DNA from: Kribbella qitaiheensis
Lineage (GTDB): Bacteria; Actinomycetota; Actinomycetes; Propionibacteriales; Kribbellaceae
Direction: 5' to 3'
Assembly (NCBI RefSeq): GCF_014217565.1
Contig: NZ_CP043661.1
Location: 3,782,001 to 3,846,000 of the forward strand
DNA length: 64,000 nt
The translations under genes were made by a program, and so were the position numbers. Positions 9,539 through 17,591 of this stretch are shown in pieces. Numbering within the stretch: the first letter of the stretch is position 1; each line of letters begins with the position of its first letter. The notes below the pieces were generated by a model. The model searched no databases. It was not told where the DNA came from and worked only from the letters and a program-made list of their open reading frames with translations.

Positions 9539-9994
9539 TCAGACCTTGGCGGGGAGAGCCAGCTTGGCGAGGGCTTTGACGAGGGGGGAGAGCTCGGGGA
9601 GTTCCGCGGCCTTGTCGAGCGCGCCGGTCAGCACTGCGTCGTGAGTGGGCTGCGCCTGGTCGAGAAGGTCGCGGCCGGCCTGGGTGACCTCGGTGTAGAT
9701 ACCTCGGCGGTCGGTCGGGCAGAGGTAGCGCTCGAGGAGCTTGCGGTCTTCCAGGCGGTTGACCAGGCGGGTCGTCGCGGACTGGCTGAGCACCACCGCG
9801 TTCGACAGCTGGTTCATTCGCAGGTGGTAGTCGTCCTGGCGGGCGAGCACGTCGAGGACGCTGTACTCACTCACCGAGAGCCCGTGCTGCTTCTGCAGTG
9901 CGCGCTCCAGCTCGTCCTCGATCCGGGCGTGCAGAGCCGCGAGCGTCCGCCATCCCTGGGCACGCGCCTCGGCGGCGTCATCCGCTAGTCCCAC
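9539..9994 (-). CDS. MarR-family transcriptional regulator
   Basis: 151 aa from a GTG at 9994 that follows GAGGAG; an alternative GTG at 10015 adds seven residues. Winged-helix core residues about 50-110: SEYSVLDVLARQDDYHLRMN, LSQSATTRLVNRLEDRKLLER, and the wing CPTDRRGIYTEVTQAG. MarR proteins bind palindromes and release them on ligand binding. It is divergent from an MFS exporter with a palindrome between them, the standard arrangement for a drug-responsive repressor of an efflux pump. Confidence 0.88.
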   Translation of the reverse strand: MGLADDAAEARAQGWRTLAALHARIEDELERALQKQHGLSVSEYSVLDVLARQDDYHLRMNQLSNAVVLSQSATTRLVNRLEDRKLLERYLCPTDRRGIYTEVTQAGRDLLDQAQPTHDAVLTGALDKAAELPELSPLVKALAKLALPAKV

Positions 9995-10028
9995 AGCTCC
10001 TCCTCGGGCCCGCACTTGAACAACACCG

Positions 10029-10057
10029 TTGCATCAGGCAGTATGACGCTTATGCAA
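10029..10057. promoter_or_regulatory. Candidate MarR operator
   Basis: TTGCAT at 10029-10034 and ATGCAA at 10052-10057 form an inverted repeat between the divergent marR and MFS genes; a third TGCAA follows shortly after. The pair overlaps likely promoter sequence for the MFS gene. Assignment to the MarR protein rests on position and symmetry only. Confidence 0.45.
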
Positions 10058-10127
10058 TAGCCCGCGTGTGCAACTATCGCGGACGCCGGTAACAGTCACA
10101 AGACTACATTCGAGGAGAGAAGAAGCC

Positions 10128-11312
10128 ATGCCTGCCGCGTTGCTTGCGCTGGCCATCGGCGCCTTCGGGATCGGCACCACCGAATTCGTCATCATGGGCC
10201 TGCTGCCCGAGGTCGCCACCGACTTCGGCGTCAGCATCCCGTCGGCCGGCCTGCTGATCTCCGGCTATGCCCTCGGCGTCGTGGTCGGCGCCCCACTGCT
10301 CACCGCGATCGGCTCGAAGATCTCCCGCAAGACGGTGCTGATCGCCTTGATGGGCGTCTTCATCGTCGGCAACCTGATCTCGGCGCTCGCTCCGTCGTAC
10401 GGCGTACTGATGACCGGCCGGATCGTCGCTGCCCTGTCCCACGGAGCGTTCTTCGGCGTCGGCTCGGTGGTCGCGGCATCGCTGGTGCCGAAGGCGAAGC
10501 AGGCCAGCGCGATCGCGTTGATGTTCACCGGCCTGACGGTGGCCAACGTGCTCGGCGTACCGGGTGGCACCGCCCTCGGTCAGCACTTCGGCTGGCGTTC
10601 CACCTTCTGGGCCGTCACCGTGCTGGGCGTGATCGGTCTGATCGGCATCGTCGCGCTGATTCCGAAGCAGACCGTGACCGAAGGTCCTGGCCTGCGCAGC
10701 GAACTGGCCGTGTTCCGCAACCTGCAGGTCTGGCTCGCGCTGGCGATGACCGCTCTCGGCTTCGCCGGAGTGTTCGCGTCGTTCACCTACATCGCGCCGA
10801 TGATGACCGAGGTGGCCGGCTTCGCCACCGGCACAGTCACCTGGCTGCTCGTGTTGTTCGGCGCCGGCCTGGTGGTCGGGAACCTGCTCGGCGGCAAGGC
10901 GGCCGACCGATCGCTGATGCCGAGTCTCTACGTGATCCTCGCGCTGCTGTCCGCAGTACTGGTGATGTTCGTCTTCACCGCACATGCACAGTTGCCGTCG
11001 GCAATCACGATCGCGCTGTTCGGAGCGGCTGGGTTCGCCACCGTGGCACCCCTGCAGAAGCGGGTGATGGACAAGGCGAAGGGCGCTCCGGCGCTCGCGT
11101 CCGCCGCGAACATCGCCGCCTTCAACCTAGGCAACGCGGGCGGCGCGTACCTCGGCGGCCTGACCATCGAACACGGCCTCGGCTACACCGCCCCCAACTG
11201 GGTCGGCGCCGCACTGGCCGCATCCGGCCTGGCCGTGGCACTCATCTCGGGCCTGCTCGACCGACGCAACCGCACAGCAGCGGAGCCCACCGCAGTACTC
11301 ACCACTGTCTAA
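10128..11312 (+). CDS. MFS efflux transporter (DHA1/AraJ-type)
   Basis: 394 aa with twelve predicted hydrophobic segments. Start at ATG 10128 after GAGGAGAGAAG. The first helix carries IGAFGIGTTEFVIMGLLPE, a signature of the AraJ/Cmx/YdhP-type drug:H+ antiporters; motif A is present between helices 2 and 3 as GSKISRKTVL. Divergent from a MarR regulator, so likely induced by its substrate. Substrate unknown; chloramphenicol or sugar-like compounds are family precedents. Confidence 0.88.
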   Translation: MPAALLALAIGAFGIGTTEFVIMGLLPEVATDFGVSIPSAGLLISGYALGVVVGAPLLTAIGSKISRKTVLIALMGVFIVGNLISALAPSYGVLMTGRIVAALSHGAFFGVGSVVAASLVPKAKQASAIALMFTGLTVANVLGVPGGTALGQHFGWRSTFWAVTVLGVIGLIGIVALIPKQTVTEGPGLRSELAVFRNLQVWLALAMTALGFAGVFASFTYIAPMMTEVAGFATGTVTWLLVLFGAGLVVGNLLGGKAADRSLMPSLYVILALLSAVLVMFVFTAHAQLPSAITIALFGAAGFATVAPLQKRVMDKAKGAPALASAANIAAFNLGNAGGAYLGGLTIEHGLGYTAPNWVGAALAASGLAVALISGLLDRRNRTAAEPTAVLTTV

Positions 11313-11480
11313 AGGCGCAACACTGGCCCCTCACCCGCGACGTTGAGTCACGGCACAGGACTGCGCCGTCACCGATGTGCCCAATCAATCGCTTGCGCTA
11401 CCCACCGTGTTCGGACAACTCTTCTCCGCATAGGGCCGCTCCGCCCATTCGCGGCCCGAGACGAACCCGGAGTGTGAGGC

Positions 11481-12278
11481 ATGACAGGAAAGCTCAAGTT
11501 CGCCCGTGCGGCTCTCATCGCGGCTGCGGTCGCCGTGGCGTCGGCCGGCGCGGTCGGTACCGCCCAGGCGCGGACAGCTCCGCCGAAGACCGACATCGTC
11601 GGCGGCTCGCTGGCGAGTACCGCGCAGGCGCCCTGGGCGATCGCCCTGAACAACAACCACTCGCCGGTGCCGAGCGGCCAGTACTGCGGTGCCACGCTGG
11701 TCAAGGCGAACAAGATCGTCACCGCCGCCCACTGCGTCACCGAGTCGCGCAGCTCCTACACCGCCATCCAGGGCCGTGACAGCCTGTCGAGCACGGCCGG
11801 CAAGACCTCGAAGATCTCCAAGATCTGGAAGGACCCTCAGTACGGCCGGGTCGCCGGTCACGACGTCGCGGTGATGACGCTGACCACGCCGTTCACCGGC
11901 GTCGCCACTCTGCCGCTGGAGACCAGCCGCTCAGCGGACGCTGTCGGTGCCCAGTCGACCGTTTACGGCTGGGGCGACACCGAGCAGACCGGCCCGGCGG
12001 ACCGCTTCCAGAAGGTTCTCGTGCCGGTCCTCGGCGACGCGTACTGCGGGGACGTCTACGCGAGCGACGGCTACGTGGCCAACGGCGAGATCTGCGCCGG
12101 CTACAAGGAGGGCGGCAAAGACTCCTGCCAGGGCGACTCCGGCGGCCCGCTGGTCCTGAACGGCCGCCTGTTCGGCGTCGTCTCGTGGGGCATCGGCTGC
12201 GCGGACGCCGGCAACCCCGGTGTGTACGCCGAGGTCGCGACCTACGCCACTGCGCTGACGACCCAGATCAACAACTAG
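11481..12278 (+). CDS. Secreted trypsin-like serine protease (S1 family)
   Basis: 265 aa. A Sec signal peptide (KFARAALIAAAVAVASAGAV, cleavage after about AQA30) and a short propeptide precede the mature IVGG N-terminus at residue 39. Catalytic triad: His84 in TAAHC, Asp128 in GHDVAVM and Ser220 in QGDSGGP; Asp214 before the serine gives trypsin specificity for Arg/Lys. Six cysteines fit three disulfides. The mature enzyme would act outside the cell. A strong terminator follows directly. Confidence 0.95.
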   Translation: MTGKLKFARAALIAAAVAVASAGAVGTAQARTAPPKTDIVGGSLASTAQAPWAIALNNNHSPVPSGQYCGATLVKANKIVTAAHCVTESRSSYTAIQGRDSLSSTAGKTSKISKIWKDPQYGRVAGHDVAVMTLTTPFTGVATLPLETSRSADAVGAQSTVYGWGDTEQTGPADRFQKVLVPVLGDAYCGDVYASDGYVANGEICAGYKEGGKDSCQGDSGGPLVLNGRLFGVVSWGIGCADAGNPGVYAEVATYATALTTQINN

Positions 12279-12292
12279 CTCCTCCCCCCACA

Positions 12293-12325
12293 CGAATGGC
12301 CGGTCCCACGGGGACCGGCCATTCG
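12293..12325 (+). terminator. Rho-independent-type hairpin after the protease gene
   Basis: A perfect inverted repeat of 15 bp (CGAATGGCCGGTCCC and its complement) around a 3-nt loop, 14 bp after the stop codon of the protease. There is only a weak T tract (GGTTTG), as is common for actinobacterial terminators. Confidence 0.8.
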
Positions 12326-12344
12326 GTTTGCCTGAGGTCTCGCC

Positions 12345-12380
12345 TGGAACGTCGTATTAGGTTCTGGGACGGCGTTTTAG
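12345..12380 (+). promoter_or_regulatory. Imperfect direct repeat upstream of tetR
   Basis: TGGAACGTCGTATTAG (12345-12360) recurs as TGGGACGGCGTTTTAG (12365-12380), 13 of 16 identical and 20 bp apart, ending 14 bp before the TetR start codon. Two full helical turns of spacing and the position suggest an autoregulatory operator; untested. Confidence 0.4.
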
Positions 12381-12394
12381 CTAGGATTCGGCGC

Positions 12395-12946
12395 ATGGCG
12401 CGCGAGGCGGATGCGAAGACGGTGCTCGGGTCCGTGTGGTTGCGCGCGGAGCCTGGCGAGACGCGGGCGCCGCTGAGTCGCGAGGACATCGTCGAGGCCA
12501 CGATCGAGATGCTCGACCGGGACGGCCTGGAGAAACTCTCGATGCGGCGGCTTGCCGCTGAGCTCGGTACGGCGGCGACGTCGGCCCTCTATTGGCGAGT
12601 GGCGAACAAGAACGACCTGCTCGAACTGGTTGTGGACACCGTGCTCGGTGAAGCATTGGTGCCGGCCGACGACGGCGACTGGCGTGATCGGCTGACGGTG
12701 CTCGCGCGAGCTGCGTACGACGTACTCGGGCAGCACGCGTGGGCGCCCCAACTGCTCGCGAGTCACGCGGGGCTCGGCCCGAACTACCAGGCGTACGCCG
12801 AGCGCGTGCTCACGATCCTGAGCGCGGCTGGGTTCAAAGGTGTCCACTTGGATGCCGCGGTCTCAGCCGTCTTCCACTACGTGGTCGGGGCGGCCGTCAC
12901 GGACGCGGCCCTGGTCCGCGACCGTCCAGCGGAGCGGGATGACTGA
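12395..12946 (+). CDS. TetR-family transcriptional regulator, C-terminus apparently frameshifted
   Basis: 183 aa. N-terminal helix-turn-helix: REDIVEATIEMLDRDGLEKL, SMRRLAAELGTAATSALYWR. The C-terminal ligand domain is of the TetR_C_1 type (LLASHAGLGPNYQAYAERVL) and runs to VVGAAVTDAAL, where the frame ends at 12946. The expected last ~50 residues are found in the next frame at 12939-13103. A one-base change near 12925-12940 has therefore truncated the protein, or is a sequence error. No obvious target gene lies beside it. Confidence 0.8.
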   Translation: MAREADAKTVLGSVWLRAEPGETRAPLSREDIVEATIEMLDRDGLEKLSMRRLAAELGTAATSALYWRVANKNDLLELVVDTVLGEALVPADDGDWRDRLTVLARAAYDVLGQHAWAPQLLASHAGLGPNYQAYAERVLTILSAAGFKGVHLDAAVSAVFHYVVGAAVTDAALVRDRPAERDD

Positions 12947-13103
12947 ACAGCAATGGGCCGACTCCGCGGGCGACCAGCTGGGTGTGGGCGCCGCAACCCT
13001 CGCGGCCTACCTCAACCGCGAGGACCTGGCCGGCCCCCAAGCCCGCTTCGACGCCGGCCTCCGCGCCATCCTGATAGGCCTCCGCCCCCGCCAACTCCGT
13101 TAG
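12939..13103 (+). pseudogene. Out-of-frame 3' tail of the tetR gene
   Basis: This frame reads MTEQQWADSAGDQLG and ends with ARFDAGLRAILIGL, which is exactly how TetR_C_1 domains end (a helix with F..GL..LL.GL). Joined to the upstream ORF by skipping one base it would give a regular ~235-aa TetR protein. It is unlikely to be translated alone. Confidence 0.55.
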
Positions 13104-13267
13104 CCGCCACCCCAGCCGTGCTGGCCGAAGGCTGGTGTGGCCGGACCGCCAACACTCATCAAACGGCGGAGCTTGGGGTTGGCTGAGCGTGGTGGAGCTG
13201 GCTTGGGGCGGTGAAGGCGAGGTCGGTGAGTGTTGGCGGTCCGGGGTCGATCGGTTCGGCCCGCGGG

Positions 13268-14773
13268 TTAGAGGTCGGCGAAGGCTGAGGTTGGGGACTC
13301 GAAGGCATCGGCGACGAAGCGGAGGAAGCCCGCGGCTACACCGCCGTCGCAGACCCGGTGGTCGAAGACGAGTGACAGCTGGGTGAGCTTGCGGATCGCC
13401 AGTTCGCCGTCCACCACCCACGGGCGGTCGATGATCCGGCCGACGCCGAGGATCGCCACCTGCGGGTGATTGATGATCGCCACGCTGCCGTCGACCCCGA
13501 AGCTCCCGTAGTTGTTCAGCGTGAACGTCCCGCAGGACAACTCCCGTGTCGTCAACCGCCCATCCCGCGCGGACGCGGTCAGCCGGCGGATCTCGGCATC
13601 CAGCCCGCGGCTCGTCAGCGCATGCGCGTTGGCAACCGCCGGTACGACGAGGCCGCGCTCGGTCTGTGCCGCCAACCCAAGATTGATCCCGTCGTACTGG
13701 ACCAGCTCCTCGCGCTCGGTGTCGACGAACCCGTTCAGCTCCGGGTACTTCTGCAGCCCAGCCACGACGAACCGCGCCATCAACGCGAGCAGCCCCGGCC
13801 CCGGATCGGTTGCCGTCCGCAACGACTCTCGCAACTCGACCAGCGCCGTCGCATCCACGTCCACCCAGGTGGTCGCCTCCGGGATCTCCGCCCGGCTCCG
13901 ACTCAACGTCGCCGCAACCGCCTTCCGGAACCCACTCATCCCCGTACGCCGCAACTCCGGTAGTCCGGTCCGCCCCGCCGCCAGGTCTCCCGCCGCAACA
14001 ACCGACACACTTTCCGTCGTTGCCGGCCCGCTCTCGGCTGTCGCCGTCCGGGTTTCCGGCGTTGCCGCCCAGCTCTCGGCTGTCGCCGTCCGGGTTTCCG
14101 GCGTTGCCGCCCAGCTCTCGGCTGTCGCCGTCCGGGTTTCCGGCGTTGCCGGGCCGTTTTCCGCAGTTGCCGCCCGGTTTTCCGGCGTCGACGCGGCGAT
14201 CGCTGCGTCCACGTCCCGGCGAGTGATCACTCCGCCGGCACCGGACCCGTTCACCATCCGCAGATCGACCTGCGCATCGCGCGCCAGCCGCCGCACCAGC
14301 GGTGAAATCACCAACGGCACCCGCAGCCCAGCTGCACGCGGAGCCTCCGCGTCACCCGCGGCAGCAGCGGCAGCAGCGGCAGCAGCGAGGTCTCGGCTGC
14401 CGGCGCCGGGAGACGCAAACGTTTTCCGGCGGCGACGGCGGCCGGTTGTCTGACCTTCTGGAGTGCCGTAGCCGATCAGGACGTTGCCGGAACCGGCCTT
14501 CTCTTCCTCGCGGTAGGTCTCGGCGGCTGGGACCACCACACCGATGGTGATCAGCGGCTTGCCGACGTCGATCGTGCTACCCGCGTCGCCGTGCAGTTCG
14601 GCGACCACCCCGGCGTACGGCGATGGCACCTCCACGATCGACTTGGCCGTCTCGACCTCCGCGACCGGCGCGTCGACAGCGACCACGTCGCCGACCGCGA
14701 CCAGCCAGCGAACGACCTCCGCCTCGGTCAGCCCTTCACCGAGGTCAGGCAGCAGGAACGTCTGCGTGGTCAC
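13268..14773 (-). CDS. bkdC: 2-oxo acid dehydrogenase E2 (dihydrolipoamide acyltransferase)
   Basis: 501 aa from GTG 14773, overlapping the E1-beta stop by 4 bp (GTGA). Lipoyl domain residues 1-80 with the lipoylated Lys in VAEVETAKSIVEV; a peripheral-subunit-binding domain (ISPLVRRLARDAQVDLRMV, GAGGVITRRDV); a repeat-rich Ala/Thr/Pro/Glu linker; and a C-terminal catalytic domain ending with LVFDHRVCDGG, which holds the His and Asp of the acyltransferase site. It passes acyl groups from E1 to CoA. Branched-chain specificity is inferred from gene order and the Lrp regulator; pyruvate is an alternative. Confidence 0.92.
   Translation of the reverse strand: MTTQTFLLPDLGEGLTEAEVVRWLVAVGDVVAVDAPVAEVETAKSIVEVPSPYAGVVAELHGDAGSTIDVGKPLITIGVVVPAAETYREEEKAGSGNVLIGYGTPEGQTTGRRRRRKTFASPGAGSRDLAAAAAAAAAAGDAEAPRAAGLRVPLVISPLVRRLARDAQVDLRMVNGSGAGGVITRRDVDAAIAASTPENRAATAENGPATPETRTATAESWAATPETRTATAESWAATPETRTATAESGPATTESVSVVAAGDLAAGRTGLPELRRTGMSGFRKAVAATLSRSRAEIPEATTWVDVDATALVELRESLRTATDPGPGLLALMARFVVAGLQKYPELNGFVDTEREELVQYDGINLGLAAQTERGLVVPAVANAHALTSRGLDAEIRRLTASARDGRLTTRELSCGTFTLNNYGSFGVDGSVAIINHPQVAILGVGRIIDRPWVVDGELAIRKLTQLSLVFDHRVCDGGVAAGFLRFVADAFESPTSAFADL
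14031..14156. repeat. Three tandem 42-bp units in the E2 linker
   Basis: Three near-identical in-frame 42-bp units encode a 14-residue repeat (like TPETRTATAESWAA) in the flexible linker between binding and catalytic domains. Units start at 14031, 14073 and 14115. Linker length may vary between strains by slippage. Confidence 0.9.
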
Positions 14774-15756
14774 GAGTCCTCCCACTGCAGATCGTCGACC
14801 GCGTCGAGGATGCGATCGACACCCGGCAGGTAGTGGCGCTCCAGCTTCGGCGGCGGGTAAGGAATGTCGAACCCGGTGACCCGTCGGATCGGCGCCGCCA
14901 GCGAGTGGAAGCACCGCTCGGTCACCCGCGCCACGATCTCCGACGAAACACTCGCGAACCCGCTCGCCTCGGCAACGACAACAGCCCGGCCCGTACTACG
15001 AACAGCCGCGCAAACCGTCTCGTCGTCGAACGGCACGATCGACCGCAGATCGACGACCTGGAGCTGCCGTCCATCTGCAGCCGCGACCTCGGCCGCTTCC
15101 AGCGCGATCGGCACCGCCGGCCCGTACGCGATCAGAGTCGCGTCGCTGCCTTCCCGGCGTACGACGGCGGTCCCGATCCCAGGCTGCTCGACCGACAGAT
15201 CGACCTCGTCCTTCGCCCAGTAGAGCTTCTTCGGCTCCATGAAGATCACCGGGTCGGGGTGCTCGATCGCCTTGCGCAGCAGGGTGTACGCGTCGGCGAC
15301 AGTGGCCGGCGCGACCACGGTCAAACCGGGAGTGTGCGCGTAGTAGCTCTCGGACGAGTCGCAGTGGTGCTCGACGCCGCCGATGCCACCGGCGTACGGC
15401 ATGCGAATCACCATCGGCAGCGAGACCCGGCCGCGGGTGCGGTTCCGCATCTTGGCGACATGCGACACGACCTGCTCGAACGCCGGATACCCGAACGCGT
15501 CGAACTGCATCTCGACGACCGGACGCATCCCGTTCATCGCCAGCCCGACCGCCATCCCGACGATGCCGGATTCGGCCAACGGGGTGTCGAAGCAACGATC
15601 CTCGCCGAACTCGGCGGTCAGCCCGTCGGTGATCCGGAAGACCCCGCCGAGCGCGCCGACGTCCTCACCGAACATCAGTACGGTGTCGTCGGCCTTCATC
15701 GCGTCCCGCAGCGCCTGGTTGAGCGCCTGCCCCATCGTGAGCTTCACGTGCGTCAT
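14770..15756 (-). CDS. bkdB: 2-oxo acid dehydrogenase E1 component, beta subunit
   Basis: 328 aa. Transketolase-like pyrimidine-binding domain (VLMFGEDVGALGGVFR, CFDTPLAESGIVGMAVGLA), then RMPYAGGIGGVEHHCDSSE and the C-terminal transketolase domain (YGPAVPIALEAAEV, VVDLRSIVPFDDE). With E1-alpha it forms the alpha2beta2 thiamine-diphosphate enzyme that decarboxylates the 2-oxo acid and acylates E2 lipoyl groups. It begins 2 bp after the E1-alpha stop and overlaps E2 by 4 bp. Confidence 0.93.
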   Translation of the reverse strand: MTHVKLTMGQALNQALRDAMKADDTVLMFGEDVGALGGVFRITDGLTAEFGEDRCFDTPLAESGIVGMAVGLAMNGMRPVVEMQFDAFGYPAFEQVVSHVAKMRNRTRGRVSLPMVIRMPYAGGIGGVEHHCDSSESYYAHTPGLTVVAPATVADAYTLLRKAIEHPDPVIFMEPKKLYWAKDEVDLSVEQPGIGTAVVRREGSDATLIAYGPAVPIALEAAEVAAADGRQLQVVDLRSIVPFDDETVCAAVRSTGRAVVVAEASGFASVSSEIVARVTERCFHSLAAPIRRVTGFDIPYPPPKLERHYLPGVDRILDAVDDLQWEDS

Positions 15757-15758
15757 GG

Positions 15759-16847
15759 TCAGGCTTCCTCTCGCGCTAGCTCGTCGCGCAGGAACGCGGC
15801 CTGTTCCTTCAATTGCGGAGTCTGCCCGGCGTACAGATGCTCGAACAGCTCCGCGGGATCCGGGTGGACCTCTTCCATCAACCCGATCCGGAGCGCCTCG
15901 GCCGCCTCGTCCGCAGCCGCCGCGACCTCGCTCTTACGTGCATCGTCGAGGAGACCGCGCTCGACCAGGTACCCCTCGAGCCGCTTCAGCGGGTCCCGCT
16001 CGAGCCAGGGCGCAACCTCGGCGTCGTTGCGATAGCGAGTGGCATCGTCCGCGTTCGTGTGGGCCTGCACGCGATACGTGTGCGCCTCGATCAGCTGCGG
16101 GCCCTCACCGGCCCGCGCTTTCTCAACAGCCTGTCCGAGTACTGCGAGCAGGCCGGCCAGGTCGTTGCCATCGGCCCGTTCTCCCGGGATGCCGTACCCA
16201 ATGCCCTTGTGCGCAAGGGATGGGGCGATCGTCTGGCGGGCAAGCGGCACAGAGATCGCGTACTCGTTGTTCTGGATGAAGAACACCACCGGCGCCTTGA
16301 ACACAGCCGCGAAGTTGAGCGCTTCGTGGAAATCGCCCTCGCTGGTCGCGCCGTCACCGCACAACGCCATCACGACGGTGTCCTCGCCCTTGAGCCTCGC
16401 GGCGTGCGCGACTCCGACAGCGTGGATCAGCTGGGTCGCGAGCGGGGTGGCCTGCGGGGCGACGTGCCGCTCGTACGGGTCGTAGCCGGAGTGCCAGTCA
16501 CCGCGCAGCAGCGTCAGCGTCTCGATCGGGTCGACCCCGCGGCTGATGATCGACACCGTGTCGCGGTACGTCGGGAAGAGCCAGTCCTGGTCGCGCAGCA
16601 CCATCGTGGCCGCGACCTGACATGCCTCCTGCCCGTGCGACGACGGGTAGACCGCGAGCCGGCCCTGGCGGACAAGCGCGCCGGCCTGGTCGTTGATCCG
16701 GCGACCCTTGACCAACTGCGCGTAACCGTCGACCAGTGTCTGCTCAGCGGGCAGCTCGTACTGCGAATGGTCGTGCGGTACGCCGTGTTCATCGATCAGC
16801 TGGACCGGTTCGGCGGAGGGGAGCAAGCGCTCTTCGACGGTGGTCAT
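15759..16847 (-). CDS. bkdA: 2-oxo acid dehydrogenase E1 component, alpha subunit
   Basis: 362 aa from ATG 16847 (MTTVEERLLPSAEP), preceded by GCGAGGACG. The thiamine-diphosphate/Mg motif is visible as GDGATSEGDFHEALNFAAVF ... QNNEYAIS. YPSSHGQEACQVA and FPTYRDTVSI are typical of branched-chain E1-alpha/PdhA of Gram-positives. First structural gene of the E1a-E1b-E2 operon; no E3 is present here, so a dihydrolipoyl dehydrogenase elsewhere must serve. A short leader ORF overlaps its start codon. Confidence 0.93.
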   Translation of the reverse strand: MTTVEERLLPSAEPVQLIDEHGVPHDHSQYELPAEQTLVDGYAQLVKGRRINDQAGALVRQGRLAVYPSSHGQEACQVAATMVLRDQDWLFPTYRDTVSIISRGVDPIETLTLLRGDWHSGYDPYERHVAPQATPLATQLIHAVGVAHAARLKGEDTVVMALCGDGATSEGDFHEALNFAAVFKAPVVFFIQNNEYAISVPLARQTIAPSLAHKGIGYGIPGERADGNDLAGLLAVLGQAVEKARAGEGPQLIEAHTYRVQAHTNADDATRYRNDAEVAPWLERDPLKRLEGYLVERGLLDDARKSEVAAAADEAAEALRIGLMEEVHPDPAELFEHLYAGQTPQLKEQAAFLRDELAREEA

Positions 16848-16927
16848 CGACGTCCTCGCTTCGCTCCGGGCGCCGATGAGGCGCGGAGTGGACTGTGCTC
16901 GACGATGAACTCGCTTCGCTCGTTCAT
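16844..16927 (-). CDS. Possible 27-aa leader peptide upstream of E1-alpha
   Basis: ATG 16927 follows AGGAGG with 5-nt spacing, the best ribosome site in this operon. The ORF starts MNERSEFIVEHSPL, is rich in Arg, Ser and Ala, and its TGA overlaps the E1-alpha ATG as ATGA. The layout suggests translational coupling of the operon to leader translation. No codon run for a branched-chain amino acid is seen, so classical amino-acid attenuation is not supported. It could also be a chance ORF. Confidence 0.4.
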   Translation of the reverse strand: MNERSEFIVEHSPLRASSAPGAKRGRR

Positions 16928-16932
16928 GGACC

Positions 16933-16946
16933 CTCCTGCGCAGGAG
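16933..16946. promoter_or_regulatory. Perfect 14-bp palindrome covering the leader ribosome site
   Basis: CTCCTGCGCAGGAG is its own reverse complement and includes the AGGAGG of the leader ORF on the minus strand. In RNA it could fold and hide the ribosome site; in DNA it could be an operator. Confidence 0.45.
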
Positions 16947-16981
16947 ACGGACGGATGGCTCATCGTCGTACTTCTGGCCAA

Positions 16982-16991
16982 ATGGATCCAT
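16982..16991. promoter_or_regulatory. Palindrome in the divergent bkd/lrp promoter region
   Basis: ATGGATCCAT is a perfect palindrome, with weaker symmetry continuing outward (CCAA / AGCTGG), midway between the divergent dehydrogenase operon and the Lrp-type gene. Lrp proteins bind such short palindromes in promoter regions of their targets; this one is a candidate on position only. Confidence 0.35.
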
Positions 16992-17086
16992 AGCTGGAAA
17001 AATCACGAGATGTTCGGTCACTTCGAGGCAGTTTGAGGAGCATTTTGTCCGACAAGGCATCACCCGCGTCCGCCGAGGCTGGACAG

Positions 17087-17566
17087 ATGGCCGCTCCCGC
17101 CACGCCCGAGGCCGACCACCACTTCGTCGCGCCGGCCCTGGACGAGATCGACAGGCAGCTCGTCGAGGCGCTCGGGCGGGACGGGCGGAGGTCGATCCGG
17201 GCACTTGCCGAGCAGGTTCACATCTCTCGCGCGAACGCCTACGCCCGGGTCGAGCGCCTCACCCAGACCGGCGTGATCACGGGATTCACGGCGACGGTCG
17301 ACCCGTTGAAGCTCGGGCTGGCCACCTCGGCGTACGTGACTCTCAGTCTCCGCCAAAGCTCCTGGCGCACGCTCCGCGCCCAACTCCAGGCCATCCCCGA
17401 GGTCAAGCACATGGCGCTCGTCGGCGGCGATTTCGACGCCATCCTGCTGGTCCGCGCCGCCGACAACGAGGGCCTCCGCCGGGTCGTCCTCGAAAAACTC
17501 CAGGCCATCCCCGAAGTCCTCGCCACTCGTACGGCGCTCATCTTCGAAGACCTCGCCTCACTCTGA
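17087..17566 (+). CDS. bkdR: Lrp/AsnC-family regulator divergent from the dehydrogenase operon
   Basis: 159 aa if started at ATG 17087 (GAGG 8 bp upstream); a TTG at 17045 with GAGGAG four bases upstream would add 14 residues. Helix-turn-helix: ALDEIDRQLVEALGRDGRRS, LAEQVHISRANAYARVERL. The C-terminal RAM ligand domain follows (MALVGGDFDAILLVRAADN). Lrp-type proteins sense amino acids; divergent placement next to a 2-oxoacid dehydrogenase operon matches BkdR of other bacteria, which activates branched-chain amino-acid catabolism. Confidence 0.85.
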   Translation: MAAPATPEADHHFVAPALDEIDRQLVEALGRDGRRSIRALAEQVHISRANAYARVERLTQTGVITGFTATVDPLKLGLATSAYVTLSLRQSSWRTLRAQLQAIPEVKHMALVGGDFDAILLVRAADNEGLRRVVLEKLQAIPEVLATRTALIFEDLASL

Positions 17567-17591
17567 CTCCCTGCTGCCCTACGCTGCCGGA

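Noticed and set aside
16848..17204. Extending E1-alpha upstream to 17204 (481 codons)
   Set aside because: The extra part is Arg/Ser-rich, antisense to the Lrp gene start and unlike E1-alpha N-termini.
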